Below, in pieces: positions 28,418 to 38,071 of a stretch of DNA of 64,000 nt. Both the position numbers and the translations under genes were made by a program. Every line of letters begins with the position of its first letter. Within the stretch, counting starts at the first letter, position 1. The notes beneath the pieces were generated by a model. That model made no database searches and was not told the origin of the DNA. It was given only the letters and a program-made list of their open reading frames with translations. Source of the DNA: Clostridium sp. K13 (GTDB lineage Bacteria; Bacillota; Clostridia; Clostridiales; Clostridiaceae); contig NZ_JAASHM010000016.1 in NCBI RefSeq assembly GCF_019734195.1, positions 1,208 to 65,207 of the forward strand, read 5' to 3'.

Positions 28418-28778
28418 GAATAAAGTGCGAACTACAGTGAGAACGAAAAATGGAATATTACTTTTCCGGGAAGCGGTGAAATTTTCACTTTGAATTTATA
28501 TAATTGATTCCATAAAATTTGCTAAAGTTTTTAAACTAGCTAACGCGTCAAACAGTAAAAACTTCTTCACGCAAATTTTACTACATCAATTATTAAATTC
28601 TACAGCTTAATTTCAATGCTTCTCTCCAAATTAATATTTCATTTTTTCTCTTCACTGTTTTTCTTAGTTTCCCGACTTATAGTTAACGACTCCTGCTACA
28701 AATTTGTATTACAAGTCGTTAACTTTAGGGGGATTCTGCTTAAATTGTAGACTTAATCTTTAGTTCTCAATTTATTTC
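28418..28778. repeat. 361-bp foldback repeat, copy 2
   Basis: Same orientation and length as copy 1, with about 26 substitutions and no visible indels. The terminal inverted repeats are more worn (GTGCGAACTA against TAGTTCTCA). A G-to-A change opens one pair in the long inner stem, and four changes destroy the outer part of the side hairpin. Lies between mtaB and the HIT gene, in what is a continuous gene chain in relatives. No open reading frame. Confidence 0.9.
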
Positions 28779-28808
28779 AAATATTCACTAAAGTGCCTTA
28801 ATTCACTT

Positions 28809-30113
28809 CTAAACCATGCTTGCTATAGCATAATCTTCTACTGCTTCTTCAATTTTCACATCTACTATTTTACCAGTAATATCTGCTGACATGCAATGTA
28901 CTATTACTTTTATATAATTTCTTGTATATCCTTCATAGAAATCAGGCTTATCTTTAATTTCTTTTTCTATTAAAACATCCATTACTCTTCCAATGAACTT
29001 TTCAGTAAATGCATGCTCATTTTTATCATTTAATTCTATTAAAGCCTTACTTCTTATATCTTTTACAGTTCCATCAAGCTGATTTGGCATATCTGCAGCC
29101 TTAGTCCCCTTTCTAGGACTATATTTAAATACGTGAGTCTTTGTTAAATGAATTCTTTTTAAGTATTCATATGTTTCGTTAAACTCTTCTTCCGTTTCAC
29201 CTGGGAACCCAACAATTACATCTGTAGAAATTGATACATCTGGCAATGTTTCTCTTAACATGTTAACAGATGCTTCATACTCTTCAGCTGTATATCTTCT
29301 GTTCATTCTCTTTAATGTTGCATCACAACCACTTTGAAGTGATAAATGGAAGTGTGGACATAGCTTTTTAAAGCCTTTAATCTTTTCAACAACTTCTTCA
29401 GTAAAGAATGCTGGTTCAATAGATCCTATTCTAATTCTTTCTATTCCGTCTATCTTTTCTATTTCTTCTATTATATTTATTAAATTTATATTACCCTCTA
29501 AATCTAATCCATATGAAGCAGTATGTATACCTGAAAGTATAACTTCCTTAAATCCATGGGCTGCTAATTCTTTAACTTCTTCTAAAACTTTATTTGGATC
29601 CTTTGAACAAACTGACCCTCTAGCATAAGGTATTGTGCAATATGTACAAAATCTATTACATCCATCTTGAATTTTTAAAAATGCTCTAGTTTTATCTTGA
29701 TAATCCTCTATTTTTAAATCTTCAAACTTTTTATTTTGAAGAACTGGTTGAACATGAACTTGTGGCTGTCCCTCATCCTTCGCTTTATTAACATAGTAAA
29801 CTACATCACCTTTATTTCTTGTACCTAAAACAACATCTACTCCTGGTATTTCAGAAACTTCTTTAGGTGCCATTTGTGAATAACATCCAACTGCTGCAAT
29901 TATAGCATCTGGATTAGTTCTTCTTGCTCTACTTATTATTTGTCTAGATTTTTTATCTCCCATATTTGTTACTGTGCAAGTATTTATTACATATACATCA
30001 GAAAACTCATTAAAATCAACAACTTCATAGCCTTCTCTAATGAATTTTTCAGCCATCGCTTCTGATTCATACACATTAACTCTACATCCTAATGTAGCAA
30101 ATGCAACTTTCAT
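28809..30113 (-). CDS. mtaB: tRNA t6A37 methylthiotransferase MtaB
   Basis: 434 aa. A UPF0004 domain with cluster ligands C10, C46 and C77, then the radical-SAM motif C152-x3-C156-x2-C159, and a C-terminal TRAM domain. It converts t6A to ms2t6A at position 37 of tRNAs reading ANN codons. The prmA-rsmE-mtaB order identifies it as MtaB (YqeV) rather than MiaB or RimO. Its stop/start overlaps rsmE by one base. Confidence 0.95.
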   Translation of the reverse strand: MKVAFATLGCRVNVYESEAMAEKFIREGYEVVDFNEFSDVYVINTCTVTNMGDKKSRQIISRARRTNPDAIIAAVGCYSQMAPKEVSEIPGVDVVLGTRNKGDVVYYVNKAKDEGQPQVHVQPVLQNKKFEDLKIEDYQDKTRAFLKIQDGCNRFCTYCTIPYARGSVCSKDPNKVLEEVKELAAHGFKEVILSGIHTASYGLDLEGNINLINIIEEIEKIDGIERIRIGSIEPAFFTEEVVEKIKGFKKLCPHFHLSLQSGCDATLKRMNRRYTAEEYEASVNMLRETLPDVSISTDVIVGFPGETEEEFNETYEYLKRIHLTKTHVFKYSPRKGTKAADMPNQLDGTVKDIRSKALIELNDKNEHAFTEKFIGRVMDVLIEKEIKDKPDFYEGYTRNYIKVIVHCMSADITGKIVDVKIEEAVEDYAIASMV

Positions 30114-30874
30114 TAATCATTTCCTCCTAAATCACTAAGCTCATATTGTATTAAAGACGTAGCAACAAATCCTGCTGTTTCAGTCCTTAATATTCTCTTT
30201 CCAAGAGTTACTATACGAGCACCTTTATCTTTAAGTCTTTCAATTTCTTCTTCTTCAATTCCACCTTCAGGTCCTACAAATATACCAACATTTTTAATCG
30301 TATTAGTAGTATTATCTTTTCTTAATTCATTAATTAATGTCTTTATACCAAAATTATTTGCATTTTCATATGGAACTATTAATAAATCTAAAGAATTTAT
30401 TCTTTCTAAAACTGCATTGAACTCAATTGGTTCTGAGACCTTTGGAATTATACTTCTTTTACTCTGCTTTGCAGCTTCTAAAGCTATTCTATTTAATCTA
30501 TCTAGCTTTTTAAATTCACCTTTTAATTTAACATCAACTCTATGAGTTATTGTTGGAATAAACTCAGTAATCCCAAGTTCTGTTCCTTTTTGAACTATTA
30601 AATCCATTTTTTGTGACTTTGGCAATCCTTGAAATAAATATATTTTTATATCACTTTCATTATTATCCTCAAGTTTTTCTAATATTTCAATTAAAACTTC
30701 TTGCTTTGAAACTGATATAACTTTTCCTAAATATTCAATACCTTCACAATTATTTAATGTAACTTTTTCGCCTTCTGAAATTCTAAGCACTTTATATATG
30801 TGCTTTACATCATCACCAATTATCTTAGCTACATCTCCATTAATCAATTCTTTTGGAGTAAAAAACTTATGCAT
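30113..30874 (-). CDS. rsmE: 16S rRNA (uracil-1498-N3)-methyltransferase
   Basis: 253 aa. A PUA-like N-terminal domain and a SPOUT knot with FVGPEGGIEEEEIERL, VTLGKRILRTETAG at the C terminus. Methylates U1498 of 16S rRNA using SAM. Immediately follows prmA by 21 bases and overlaps mtaB, consistent with one operon. Confidence 0.96.
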   Translation of the reverse strand: MHKFFTPKELINGDVAKIIGDDVKHIYKVLRISEGEKVTLNNCEGIEYLGKVISVSKQEVLIEILEKLEDNNESDIKIYLFQGLPKSQKMDLIVQKGTELGITEFIPTITHRVDVKLKGEFKKLDRLNRIALEAAKQSKRSIIPKVSEPIEFNAVLERINSLDLLIVPYENANNFGIKTLINELRKDNTTNTIKNVGIFVGPEGGIEEEEIERLKDKGARIVTLGKRILRTETAGFVATSLIQYELSDLGGND

Positions 30875-30895
30875 TCCTTTATTCTCTCCTAAAAA

Positions 30896-31837
30896 TTATT
30901 TTAATTTTGCAACTATACAGTTCCATTCACCATCTCTATTTTTTTCAACTACTTCAAAACCAGTAGCTTCAAGTTTTTCACAAACCATATCAACTCTATC
31001 ATGTATTATTCCTGATGTTATGAAAGTTCCACCTTCTTTTAAGACTCTCTTAACATCATCTGCAAGTATACAAATAATCTCTGCTAATATATTAGCAACA
31101 ACTATATCAGCCTTTCCATTTATAACTTCAACTAAGTTACCATGTAGTATTTCTATATTATCTAGATTATTATATCCTACATTCTCAATTGAAGATTCAA
31201 CAGCAACTGGATCTAAATCTACACCTACAGCTAGTTTTGCTCCTAATTTTGCTGCAGCTATAGCTAAAATACCGGAACCACATCCAACATCAAACACTGT
31301 ACTTTCTTCTTTAACATATCTTTCTAAGGCTTGAATACACATTCTTGTAGTTTCATGAGTACCTGTACCAAAAGCCATACCTGGATCTAAATCAACAACT
31401 AACTCATTATCTTTAGCTTCATATTCTTCCCATATTGGCTTAACAACAATCTTCTCCCCAACTTTTGATGGTTTATAATATTGTTTCCATGTATTAGCCC
31501 AATCTTCTTCATGCATTTTTTCATGCTCAACTTTAGCTTCACCTAAATCAAGTCCCATTTCTTTAAGCTCTACTAATCTTTCATTGACATATGCTAATAC
31601 ATCTTCAATATTATCTTCTTCTGCAAAATAAGCCTTTACAACTGCAACTTTACCTTTATGTTCTAAAACATTTATATCTGCAAAATCCCATGTTAATGGA
31701 CCTTGTTCTCTTCCTAAAATATCCTCAGGATCTTCTATTGCAACACCCTTGCAATCTAAGCTATAAAAAATTCCTGATATTGGTTCTAAAGCCTCACTCT
31801 TAGTTATTACTCTTACCTCTATCCATGTTCCATCCAT
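30896..31837 (-). CDS. prmA: Ribosomal protein L11 methyltransferase
   Basis: 313 aa. An N-terminal substrate domain, then the Rossmann SAM site TVFDVGCGSGILAIAAAKLG and VVANILAEII. The PGMAFGTGTHETT segment is typical of PrmA. Trimethylates L11 at several amino groups. In relatives it follows dnaJ directly; here the intervening 5 kb holds four unrelated genes. Confidence 0.96.
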   Translation of the reverse strand: MDGTWIEVRVITKSEALEPISGIFYSLDCKGVAIEDPEDILGREQGPLTWDFADINVLEHKGKVAVVKAYFAEEDNIEDVLAYVNERLVELKEMGLDLGEAKVEHEKMHEEDWANTWKQYYKPSKVGEKIVVKPIWEEYEAKDNELVVDLDPGMAFGTGTHETTRMCIQALERYVKEESTVFDVGCGSGILAIAAAKLGAKLAVGVDLDPVAVESSIENVGYNNLDNIEILHGNLVEVINGKADIVVANILAEIICILADDVKRVLKEGGTFITSGIIHDRVDMVCEKLEATGFEVVEKNRDGEWNCIVAKLK

Positions 31838-31929
31838 TACTGAATCATCCTTTCACTTCTTTTTCTCTTTGACTAATACTATATTTTACACGTATGTTTA
31901 CATAAAGTCTAGAATAATTTATATACAAA

Positions 31930-31963
31930 AAGGATAACTATATTTTTACATATAATTATCCTT
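31930..31963 (-). terminator. Terminator after the O-antigen-ligase-like gene
   Basis: Stem AAGGATAA-TATAT / ATATA-TTATCCTT followed on the minus strand by TTTTTGTATA. It ends transcription coming from the gene at 31974-33152, ahead of prmA. Confidence 0.8.
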
Positions 31964-31973
31964 AAATAACATT

Positions 31974-33152
31974 TTAAATTGCTATATCTTTATTTTTTTT
32001 ATTTTCTTTTTTCAGTTTAACTTTTTTAATTATCTTATTATTAGCTATATTATAAGTAATAGCTCCTGAAAAAATAAATATTATCCCTAATTGTGGTGCA
32101 TATAAAGTACAATCCACAATCCCTTGAATAATTACCATGGCATTTATAGCTGCAATTAAAGGCAATATTTTATTATGTCCCTTGTATAACTTTATCATAT
32201 CTTTATAAATATTAAATTTAAGATATAAGTATATTAAAAACCCTACAATTCCTAAACTCACTAAAAAAGTTAACCATAAATTATGAGGATGAATTAAAAA
32301 CGTAATGATTTTATTATGTAAACTTGGATCATTACTATAAACGAAATTAGATCCACTTTGCATCATCCCTAACATTCCCCATCCAGTTATAGGCTTCTTA
32401 AATATCATATTCATAGCCCCTATCCAGATGCAATATCTTGAATTAAATGATGTTACGAATTCTCCAATAGGCGTTGTATTAGCCACTTTATTCTGAACAC
32501 TAATAAATAATAAAGTTATTACTGCTACCGTTATACAAATAGCTATTAGACCTTTTATATCCTTTTTTTCTTTTAATATATAATATACAAATATAGCTCC
32601 TACTAAAGCAATAAATGCTCCTGTTGATTCAGTTAATAATAATGCTACGATTATTAATACAATAGAAAGATTATATATTATATCATCCCTTTTTCCTTTA
32701 TCTGTGCACTTTAAGTAAAAAATCATTAATATTACATTTCCAAACCAAGCTCCAGCCATATTAGGATTTCCAAAAGAGCTAAAAACCCTATGCTGAGGCA
32801 CTCCTAATAAAATAAATATTATTTTTTCTATTACTCCCCCAATAGCTGCAATCACACTTAAATATACTATATATTTAATAACTAAATTTATTCTACTTAT
32901 CTTCACAAAATAATTTTGACAAAACACACTTAAAGCAAAATATAAAAACAGCCCTAGAGATGCTAATAAAGATAATAAATTTCTATTTACAATACCGCTA
33001 AATACAGAATATGCAAATAATAAAAATAAACTTATATTCCAATAATTTTTTTCTACTTTTATTTTTTTTCTAATCAACATTCCAACTGTATATATAGCTG
33101 GAATAATAGCTGTAAAAGGCGAAAAAATAATCATAATAATAAAATATATCAT
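31974..33152 (-). CDS. O-antigen ligase/polymerase-like (WaaL/Wzy family) membrane protein
   Basis: 392 aa with about ten membrane helices. The long external loop carries FNSRYCIWIGAMNMIFKKPI, TGWGMLGMMQSG and LIHPHNLWLTFLVSLG, whose R and H residues match the conserved WaaL/Wzy_C motif that binds lipid-linked sugars. Such proteins ligate or polymerise surface glycans. No glycosyltransferases are nearby, so its polymer is unknown. It is absent from the equivalent place in B. subtilis. A perfect palindrome lies 25 bases upstream. Confidence 0.8.
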   Translation of the reverse strand: MIYFIIMIIFSPFTAIIPAIYTVGMLIRKKIKVEKNYWNISLFLLFAYSVFSGIVNRNLLSLLASLGLFLYFALSVFCQNYFVKISRINLVIKYIVYLSVIAAIGGVIEKIIFILLGVPQHRVFSSFGNPNMAGAWFGNVILMIFYLKCTDKGKRDDIIYNLSIVLIIVALLLTESTGAFIALVGAIFVYYILKEKKDIKGLIAICITVAVITLLFISVQNKVANTTPIGEFVTSFNSRYCIWIGAMNMIFKKPITGWGMLGMMQSGSNFVYSNDPSLHNKIITFLIHPHNLWLTFLVSLGIVGFLIYLYLKFNIYKDMIKLYKGHNKILPLIAAINAMVIIQGIVDCTLYAPQLGIIFIFSGAITYNIANNKIIKKVKLKKENKKNKDIAI

Positions 33153-33448
33153 AATTTACCACCAACATTTATTATTTACACCTTAAGGTGTAACTGCCTT
33201 AGTATACACACAATGAAAACTTTATTCAAAGAATTTAACTATCTTTTTATTAAATTTGACATAAACATTTTAATATATACTTAGTATCTCCAATAAATAT
33301 TTTTATTTTTCTAATAACAGCACGTTTACATTTCTATATTTAATAATAATGTTGTTATAAATTATATATATTTCTAACTTTTCTTTTTACTTGATATTAG
33401 TTTGGTTATTTTTTCATCTAAAGGGATTATTATCAACACATAAAGCAA
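33153..33448. other. Intergenic stretch between trmB and the ligase-like gene
   Basis: About 300 bases, AT-rich and without a gene. The one clear element is a 16-bp perfect palindrome at 33177-33192 (TACACCTTAAGGTGTA), close upstream of the ligase-like start and possibly an operator. No other structure recognised. Confidence 0.45.
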
Positions 33449-33471
33449 AAAGATTGCAATTTGCAACCTTT
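33449..33471 (-). terminator. trmB terminator
   Basis: Stem AAAGGTTGC / GCAATCTTT with a short loop, then TTTTTGC on the minus strand, 8 bases past the trmB stop. Confidence 0.8.
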
Positions 33472-33478
33472 CTTACTT

Positions 33479-34135
33479 TTAATTATATGTGGCAATTAAA
33501 AACTTAGTTTTTATTCCTTGTGCAGTAAACATGTCTTCATGCTCAGTTGTAACATTGCCTTCAAATCCGCTGTTATGTAAATCATATGTAATATACTTTA
33601 TCTCTAAATTACTTTCCTTAAAATACTCTAAAGATTCTTCAAATAATTCATCATCATCTGTTTTAAACCATATTTCTGCACCTTTATTTAAGAACTTCTT
33701 ATATTTTTCAAGCTGTCTCGTATGAGTTAATCTTCTTTTTTTATGACGTTCTTTAGGCCAAGGATTACAGAAATTTATATATATTCTTTCTATAACATCA
33801 TTCTCATCTAACATATCATCTATTAATAATATTTCTTGAGACATAAGAGCAACATTATCTATTTCATGCCCTACTTTTTTATAGTCATCTTCAATATTTC
33901 TTTTAGCTAAAACTAAAACCTCATCTTTTATGTCTACAGTTATATAGTTTATTTCAGGATTTTCAGAACCATGAACAGCCATAAATGTTCCTTTTCCACA
34001 TCCTAATTCCATATATATCGGTTTATCATTACCAAAAAATTCTTTCCATTTACCTTTGTATTCACTTGGTTTTTGCACAAAAAACTTGCAACTTTCTAAC
34101 TCAGGTCTTGCCCAAGGCTTTCTTCTCATTCTCAT
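33479..34135 (-). CDS. trmB: tRNA (guanine-46-N7)-methyltransferase
   Basis: 218 aa. SAM motif [12 protein letters not shown] (about 41-52), and the substrate/catalytic segment [18 protein letters not shown]. Methylates G46 of tRNA. Monocistronic with its own terminator. One of four genes lying between dnaJ and prmA here, which are adjacent in the Bacillus order. Confidence 0.95.
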   Translation of the reverse strand: MRMRRKPWARPELESCKFFVQKPSEYKGKWKEFFGNDKPIYMELGCGKGTFMAVHGSENPEINYITVDIKDEVLVLAKRNIEDDYKKVGHEIDNVALMSQEILLIDDMLDENDVIERIYINFCNPWPKERHKKRRLTHTRQLEKYKKFLNKGAEIWFKTDDDELFEESLEYFKESNLEIKYITYDLHNSGFEGNVTTEHEDMFTAQGIKTKFLIATYN

Positions 34136-34245
34136 AACTTTCGTTCACTCCAAATCATTTCTTTAAGTTCATAGATTAATTATACAGATTATTTCTTTTA
34201 TTTCAACTATATATGAAGCTTTGTAATAACTTTATATAATAATAA

Positions 34246-34292
34246 ATCCACAATATACCTTCTTTAATTTTAAAGATAGTATATTGTGGATA
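34246..34292 (-). terminator. Probable terminator after the sulfite/nitrite reductase
   Basis: Long inverted repeat ATCCACAATATAC...TATATTGTGGAT plus inner TTTA/TAAA pairing, 24 bases past the reductase stop. The downstream tract is only moderately T-rich. Confidence 0.6.
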
Positions 34293-34315
34293 ACATTAAT
34301 TAATATTATTCTTTA

Positions 34316-35866
34316 CTAACAATTATATTTTTCTACTAAAGCTTTAAACTCATTTTCATTACTCTTTATATATTCTATAAATGGCTTATTAGCAGTATTT
34401 AAATTTTCAGCTAATTCGCAAATAAACATAGGAATATCTTTTCTTGCAATGTCTCCAAAGCATTTTCCTAATCTTGCTTCTCCTTCTACAAAGCTTCCAT
34501 CAACATGAACTTCATATGCTTCTTGTATTACATCATTAATTCTCTTTTTCTTTCCTGTAAATCCTATTTCAGCTATTTCATGAACTCCACAAGAATTACC
34601 ACATCCAGAGAAATATAATCTAGGTAATAAATCAACATTTGAAACATTTTTCTTAACGTGATCTAAAGTTTCTCTTAAAACTTCTTGACTTTCACATATA
34701 CCTATTTGACATGTTGGTACCCCTATACAAGATACGCTATAGTCAAATGAAGTTGATCCTCCCATATTATTTGTAACTTCTAGAAGTTCCTCTGCTTCTT
34801 TTCCATTTAAGTTTCTAAAATATACTCCTTCAGTCATTGATAATCTTATTTCTGGATCATCAAATCTTTCTAGTGTATCTATTATAGCTTTTAAATCACT
34901 TAGCTTTATTTGTCCTCCTACTGGATGTAAATAAACACTATATAATCCTGCTTGCTTTTGTTCTACTAATCTAGAATTAGTTATATTTGTTTCTATACCT
35001 TTTTTATCATATTTTTTAGCTTCTACTGATAATTTATAGTTTTCTTCTTTTTTAACTTCATCAACATACTTCTTGTATTCAGCTATAAATCCTTCTTCAC
35101 CTAACTTATCTACCATGTATCTTACACGAGCTTTGGCCTTATTTCCATAATTTCCCTCTGCCTTAAATAATCTAACCATAGCTTCAACATAATTTAATAC
35201 TTCACTAGGTTCAATAAGTTCTGGATATATTAATGCTAATTTAGGATTTCTTCCTAAACCACCACCTAAGTACACTCTAAAATAGTCTTTTCCATCTTTA
35301 TTAACAGCTAAAAATCCTAAATCTTGAATTGTACAGTGCGCTGTATCACTTGAAGCATTAGAGAAAGATACTTTTAACTTTCTTGGTAACTTATAAGTAA
35401 TTATCCTTTCCATGAAATACTCACCAGTAGCTACTGCATATGGTGTAACATCAAAAGCTTCTTCTTTGTCCACACCTGATAATGGAGATAAAGCAACATT
35501 TCTTGGGAAATTCCCACCTGCTCCTCTTGTATATATATCCTTATCTAAAGCTTCTTTCATTAAATCACATACTTCGTCTATTGATAATCCATGATATTGT
35601 ATTGCTTGACGTGTAGTAAAATGTAAGCCACCTAACTTATATTTTTCTGCCCAATCATATATTAACTTTAATTGTGGCATAGTTATTATCCCTGAAGGCA
35701 TTCTAAGTCTTAGCATAAACTCTTTTCCTCCACGATGAGCATATGCTCCCATTCCTCCTGATGCATGTTTAAAGTCCATAACAGACATTTCTCCATTAAC
35801 AAACTTATGTCCAACTTTTCTAAACTCTTCTATCTCCGGCAAAAGTACTTCTTTTAAATTTTTCAT
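34316..35866 (-). CDS. Siroheme-dependent nitrite/sulfite reductase
   Basis: 516 aa. Two NIR/SIR ferredoxin-like half-domains (about 40-105 and 305-365) and two siroheme 4Fe-4S domains. Cluster ligands C380-x5-C386 and C422-x3-C426 are intact (SCIGVPTCQIG, FSGCGNSCGVHE). Members reduce nitrite to ammonia or sulfite to sulfide using ferredoxin; sequence alone does not settle which. The gene is alone, with no siroheme, nitrate or sulfate genes beside it, and no ferredoxin or flavin domain is fused. Confidence 0.9.
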   Translation of the reverse strand: MKNLKEVLLPEIEEFRKVGHKFVNGEMSVMDFKHASGGMGAYAHRGGKEFMLRLRMPSGIITMPQLKLIYDWAEKYKLGGLHFTTRQAIQYHGLSIDEVCDLMKEALDKDIYTRGAGGNFPRNVALSPLSGVDKEEAFDVTPYAVATGEYFMERIITYKLPRKLKVSFSNASSDTAHCTIQDLGFLAVNKDGKDYFRVYLGGGLGRNPKLALIYPELIEPSEVLNYVEAMVRLFKAEGNYGNKAKARVRYMVDKLGEEGFIAEYKKYVDEVKKEENYKLSVEAKKYDKKGIETNITNSRLVEQKQAGLYSVYLHPVGGQIKLSDLKAIIDTLERFDDPEIRLSMTEGVYFRNLNGKEAEELLEVTNNMGGSTSFDYSVSCIGVPTCQIGICESQEVLRETLDHVKKNVSNVDLLPRLYFSGCGNSCGVHEIAEIGFTGKKKRINDVIQEAYEVHVDGSFVEGEARLGKCFGDIARKDIPMFICELAENLNTANKPFIEYIKSNENEFKALVEKYNC

Positions 35867-36103
35867 CTTATCACCTCATATTATTGCTACTATTTTTAAT
35901 ATTCCTACTTATGATAACAAATATTCACCCCTCTATTATATCTATAATCTCATTTCTTTTCTATTATCTAGTTATTTAAATATTTAATTGTAACCATAAA
36001 TTTTTTAAATGTTTACCAATTCTTAAAATTTATATCAATTGATTTTTATCATTTTTTTCTATAAAATAGACATAAATATACAAATAAATAAAGGAGTGAT
36101 TAT

Positions 36104-36781
36104 ATGGTCCCAGTAAAAAACAAACCACCTTTAGACTCTGAAATATCTGTTAAAGAAAAATTTAGATCTTTATCAGTAAAAAAGAAATTTGAATTCATAT
36201 ATGATTATTACAAACTTCCTATAATAACAACACTACTAGCTATAATAATTATAGGATATATATCATATTCAATTGCCACTAAGCAAGATACTTATTGTAA
36301 TATTACATACTATGGTTCAACTGTTAATTTAGATAATTTCAATAAAATTAAAGATAAATTAAACGAAAACATTTTAGGAGATAATAAAAAATCTGCTATT
36401 TTTACAGATACTCTATTATTAAACTTAAATTCTAATCATGGAGATGACCCTACAGCAACTCAAGCATTCGCCGTTAGGTTAGCTGCTAGTGAAATCGATA
36501 TCCTTTTAACAGAAAAAAATAACTTTGAATATTTTGCTACTAACAATATGTTACTTGATTTAAATTCCTTAGAAGGATTTGATACATTAAATATCTCTAG
36601 TGATAACTTAGTAACATCAAAAGATGAATTTGGAAATGATAAAAACTATGGGATTAAAGTGGACAACTTGAATTTATTAAAAGATGCTGGATTTAATAAC
36701 GAAAATACTGTTTTATGTATAGCTATAAGTTCAACTAGACATGAAGAAACTATTAAAGTATTAAGTGAATTTATAAATTAA
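36104..36781 (+). CDS. Single-pass membrane protein of unknown function
   Basis: 225 aa with an AAGGAG ribosome binding site. Residues 1-40 are charged (PLDSEISVKEKFRSLSVKKK), 42-63 are one membrane helix (LPIITTLLAIIIIGYISYSI), and 65-225 are an extracytoplasmic region. The outer part loosely resembles a substrate-binding-protein lobe (ASEIDILLTEKNNFEYFATN, then IAISSTRHEETIKVLSEFIN), but no family is recognised with confidence. It is alone on the plus strand, convergent with dnaJ, and shares a terminator with it. Confidence 0.7.
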   Translation: MVPVKNKPPLDSEISVKEKFRSLSVKKKFEFIYDYYKLPIITTLLAIIIIGYISYSIATKQDTYCNITYYGSTVNLDNFNKIKDKLNENILGDNKKSAIFTDTLLLNLNSNHGDDPTATQAFAVRLAASEIDILLTEKNNFEYFATNNMLLDLNSLEGFDTLNISSDNLVTSKDEFGNDKNYGIKVDNLNLLKDAGFNNENTVLCIAISSTRHEETIKVLSEFIN

Positions 36782-36811
36782 AAAAGATGTTGCAACTGCA
36801 ACATCTTTTTT
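36781..36811. terminator. Bidirectional terminator shared by the 225-aa gene and dnaJ
   Basis: Stem AAAAAGATGTTGC / GCAACATCTTTTT with a short loop, A-run on one side and T-run on the other, between two convergent stop codons. Confidence 0.92.
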
Positions 36812-37948
36812 TTATTTCTTATTAAATAAATCTTTTAAGCCCTTTTTGTGTGTAACTTCTCCGTCAACACTTTCTCCACAAGCTTCCATAAATGCTTCTA
36901 AGGCCTCTTTTTGTTTAGAGTTTAAGTTCTTAGGAATATCAACTATTACTTTTACATATTGATCTCCTCTTGCGCTTGAGTGAACCTTAAGCACACCCTT
37001 ACCCTTTAATCTAAACATTGTTCCAGATTGAGTTCCTGCTGGAATACTATACTTAACATCTCCATCTACTGTTGGAACTGTTATTTCAACACCCAAAGCA
37101 GCTCTTCCCATTGATATATGAGTTTCTATATAAATATCATTTCCTCTTCTATCAAATTGTTTAGATTTAGCCACATTTATTCTGATATATAAATCTCCTG
37201 GAGGCCCATCATTAGAACCATGCTCTCCTTGTCCTCTAAGTGGCATTACATTACCTGTGTCAACACCAGCAGGTACATTTACTTTAATCTTTCTAGTCTT
37301 TCTCACTTTTCCTTTACCACTACAGCTTGAACATGGCGTTTCAACTATTGTTCCTTTACCTCCACATCTATCACAAGTAGAAGTACTTACAAAACTTCCA
37401 AGAGGTGTTTGTCTTTGAACTCTAACTTGCCCACTTCCATTACATGTTGGACATGTTTTTGGTGAAGTTCCTGGTTCAGCACCAGTTCCTCTACACTTCT
37501 CACAATTTTCATGTCTGTTTATAGTTATTTCTTTTTCTACGCCAAATACAGCCTCTTCAAAAGTTAAATTTAAAGTATATTCTATATCTGCGCCTTTTAC
37601 AGGGCCATTTCTTCTTCTTGAAGAACCACCACCGCCTCCAAAAAAGCTTTCAAATATATCACCAAAGCCTCCCATATCTGAGAAGTCAAAGCCACCAAAT
37701 CCACCTGCTCCAAATCCACTTCCATCAAAGTCAGCAGTACCAAATTGATCATATCTAGCTTTCTTCTCTGGGTCAGAAAGTACTTGATATGCTTCATTTA
37801 TATCTTTAAACTTTTCTTCTGCTTCCTTATTACCTTGATTCTTATCAGGATGGTATTTAATAGCTAGCTTTCTAAAGGCTTTTTTTATCTCATCATCACT
37901 TGCACCTTTTTCAAGTCCAAGCACAGCATAATAGTCTTTATTTGCCAT
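36812..37948 (-). CDS. dnaJ: Chaperone DnaJ (type I)
   Basis: 378 aa. J domain with HPDK (about 33-36), a Gly/Phe-rich linker (about 75-110), a zinc domain with four CxxCxGxG-type repeats ([33 protein letters not shown]) and the C-terminal substrate domain. It stimulates DnaK ATPase and delivers substrates. Last gene of hrcA-grpE-dnaK-dnaJ, with its own gap of 123 bases and a terminator before it. Confidence 0.97.
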   Translation of the reverse strand: MANKDYYAVLGLEKGASDDEIKKAFRKLAIKYHPDKNQGNKEAEEKFKDINEAYQVLSDPEKKARYDQFGTADFDGSGFGAGGFGGFDFSDMGGFGDIFESFFGGGGGSSRRRNGPVKGADIEYTLNLTFEEAVFGVEKEITINRHENCEKCRGTGAEPGTSPKTCPTCNGSGQVRVQRQTPLGSFVSTSTCDRCGGKGTIVETPCSSCSGKGKVRKTRKIKVNVPAGVDTGNVMPLRGQGEHGSNDGPPGDLYIRINVAKSKQFDRRGNDIYIETHISMGRAALGVEITVPTVDGDVKYSIPAGTQSGTMFRLKGKGVLKVHSSARGDQYVKVIVDIPKNLNSKQKEALEAFMEACGESVDGEVTHKKGLKDLFNKK

Positions 37949-38031
37949 CTATATACTCACCACCTATTTATATTTTGCCTAATTTATATTAACACTTATA
38001 AAAATATTCGTAAATACCTAAACTTTCAAAA

Positions 38032-38056
38032 AGGGAAGACGACTTTTGTCTTCCCT
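38032..38056 (-). terminator. Terminator after dnaK
   Basis: Perfect 9-bp stem AGGGAAGAC / GTCTTCCCT followed by TTTTTGAAAG on the minus strand. It should reduce dnaJ expression relative to dnaK. Confidence 0.88.
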
Positions 38057-38071
38057 ATTTATATATTTATA

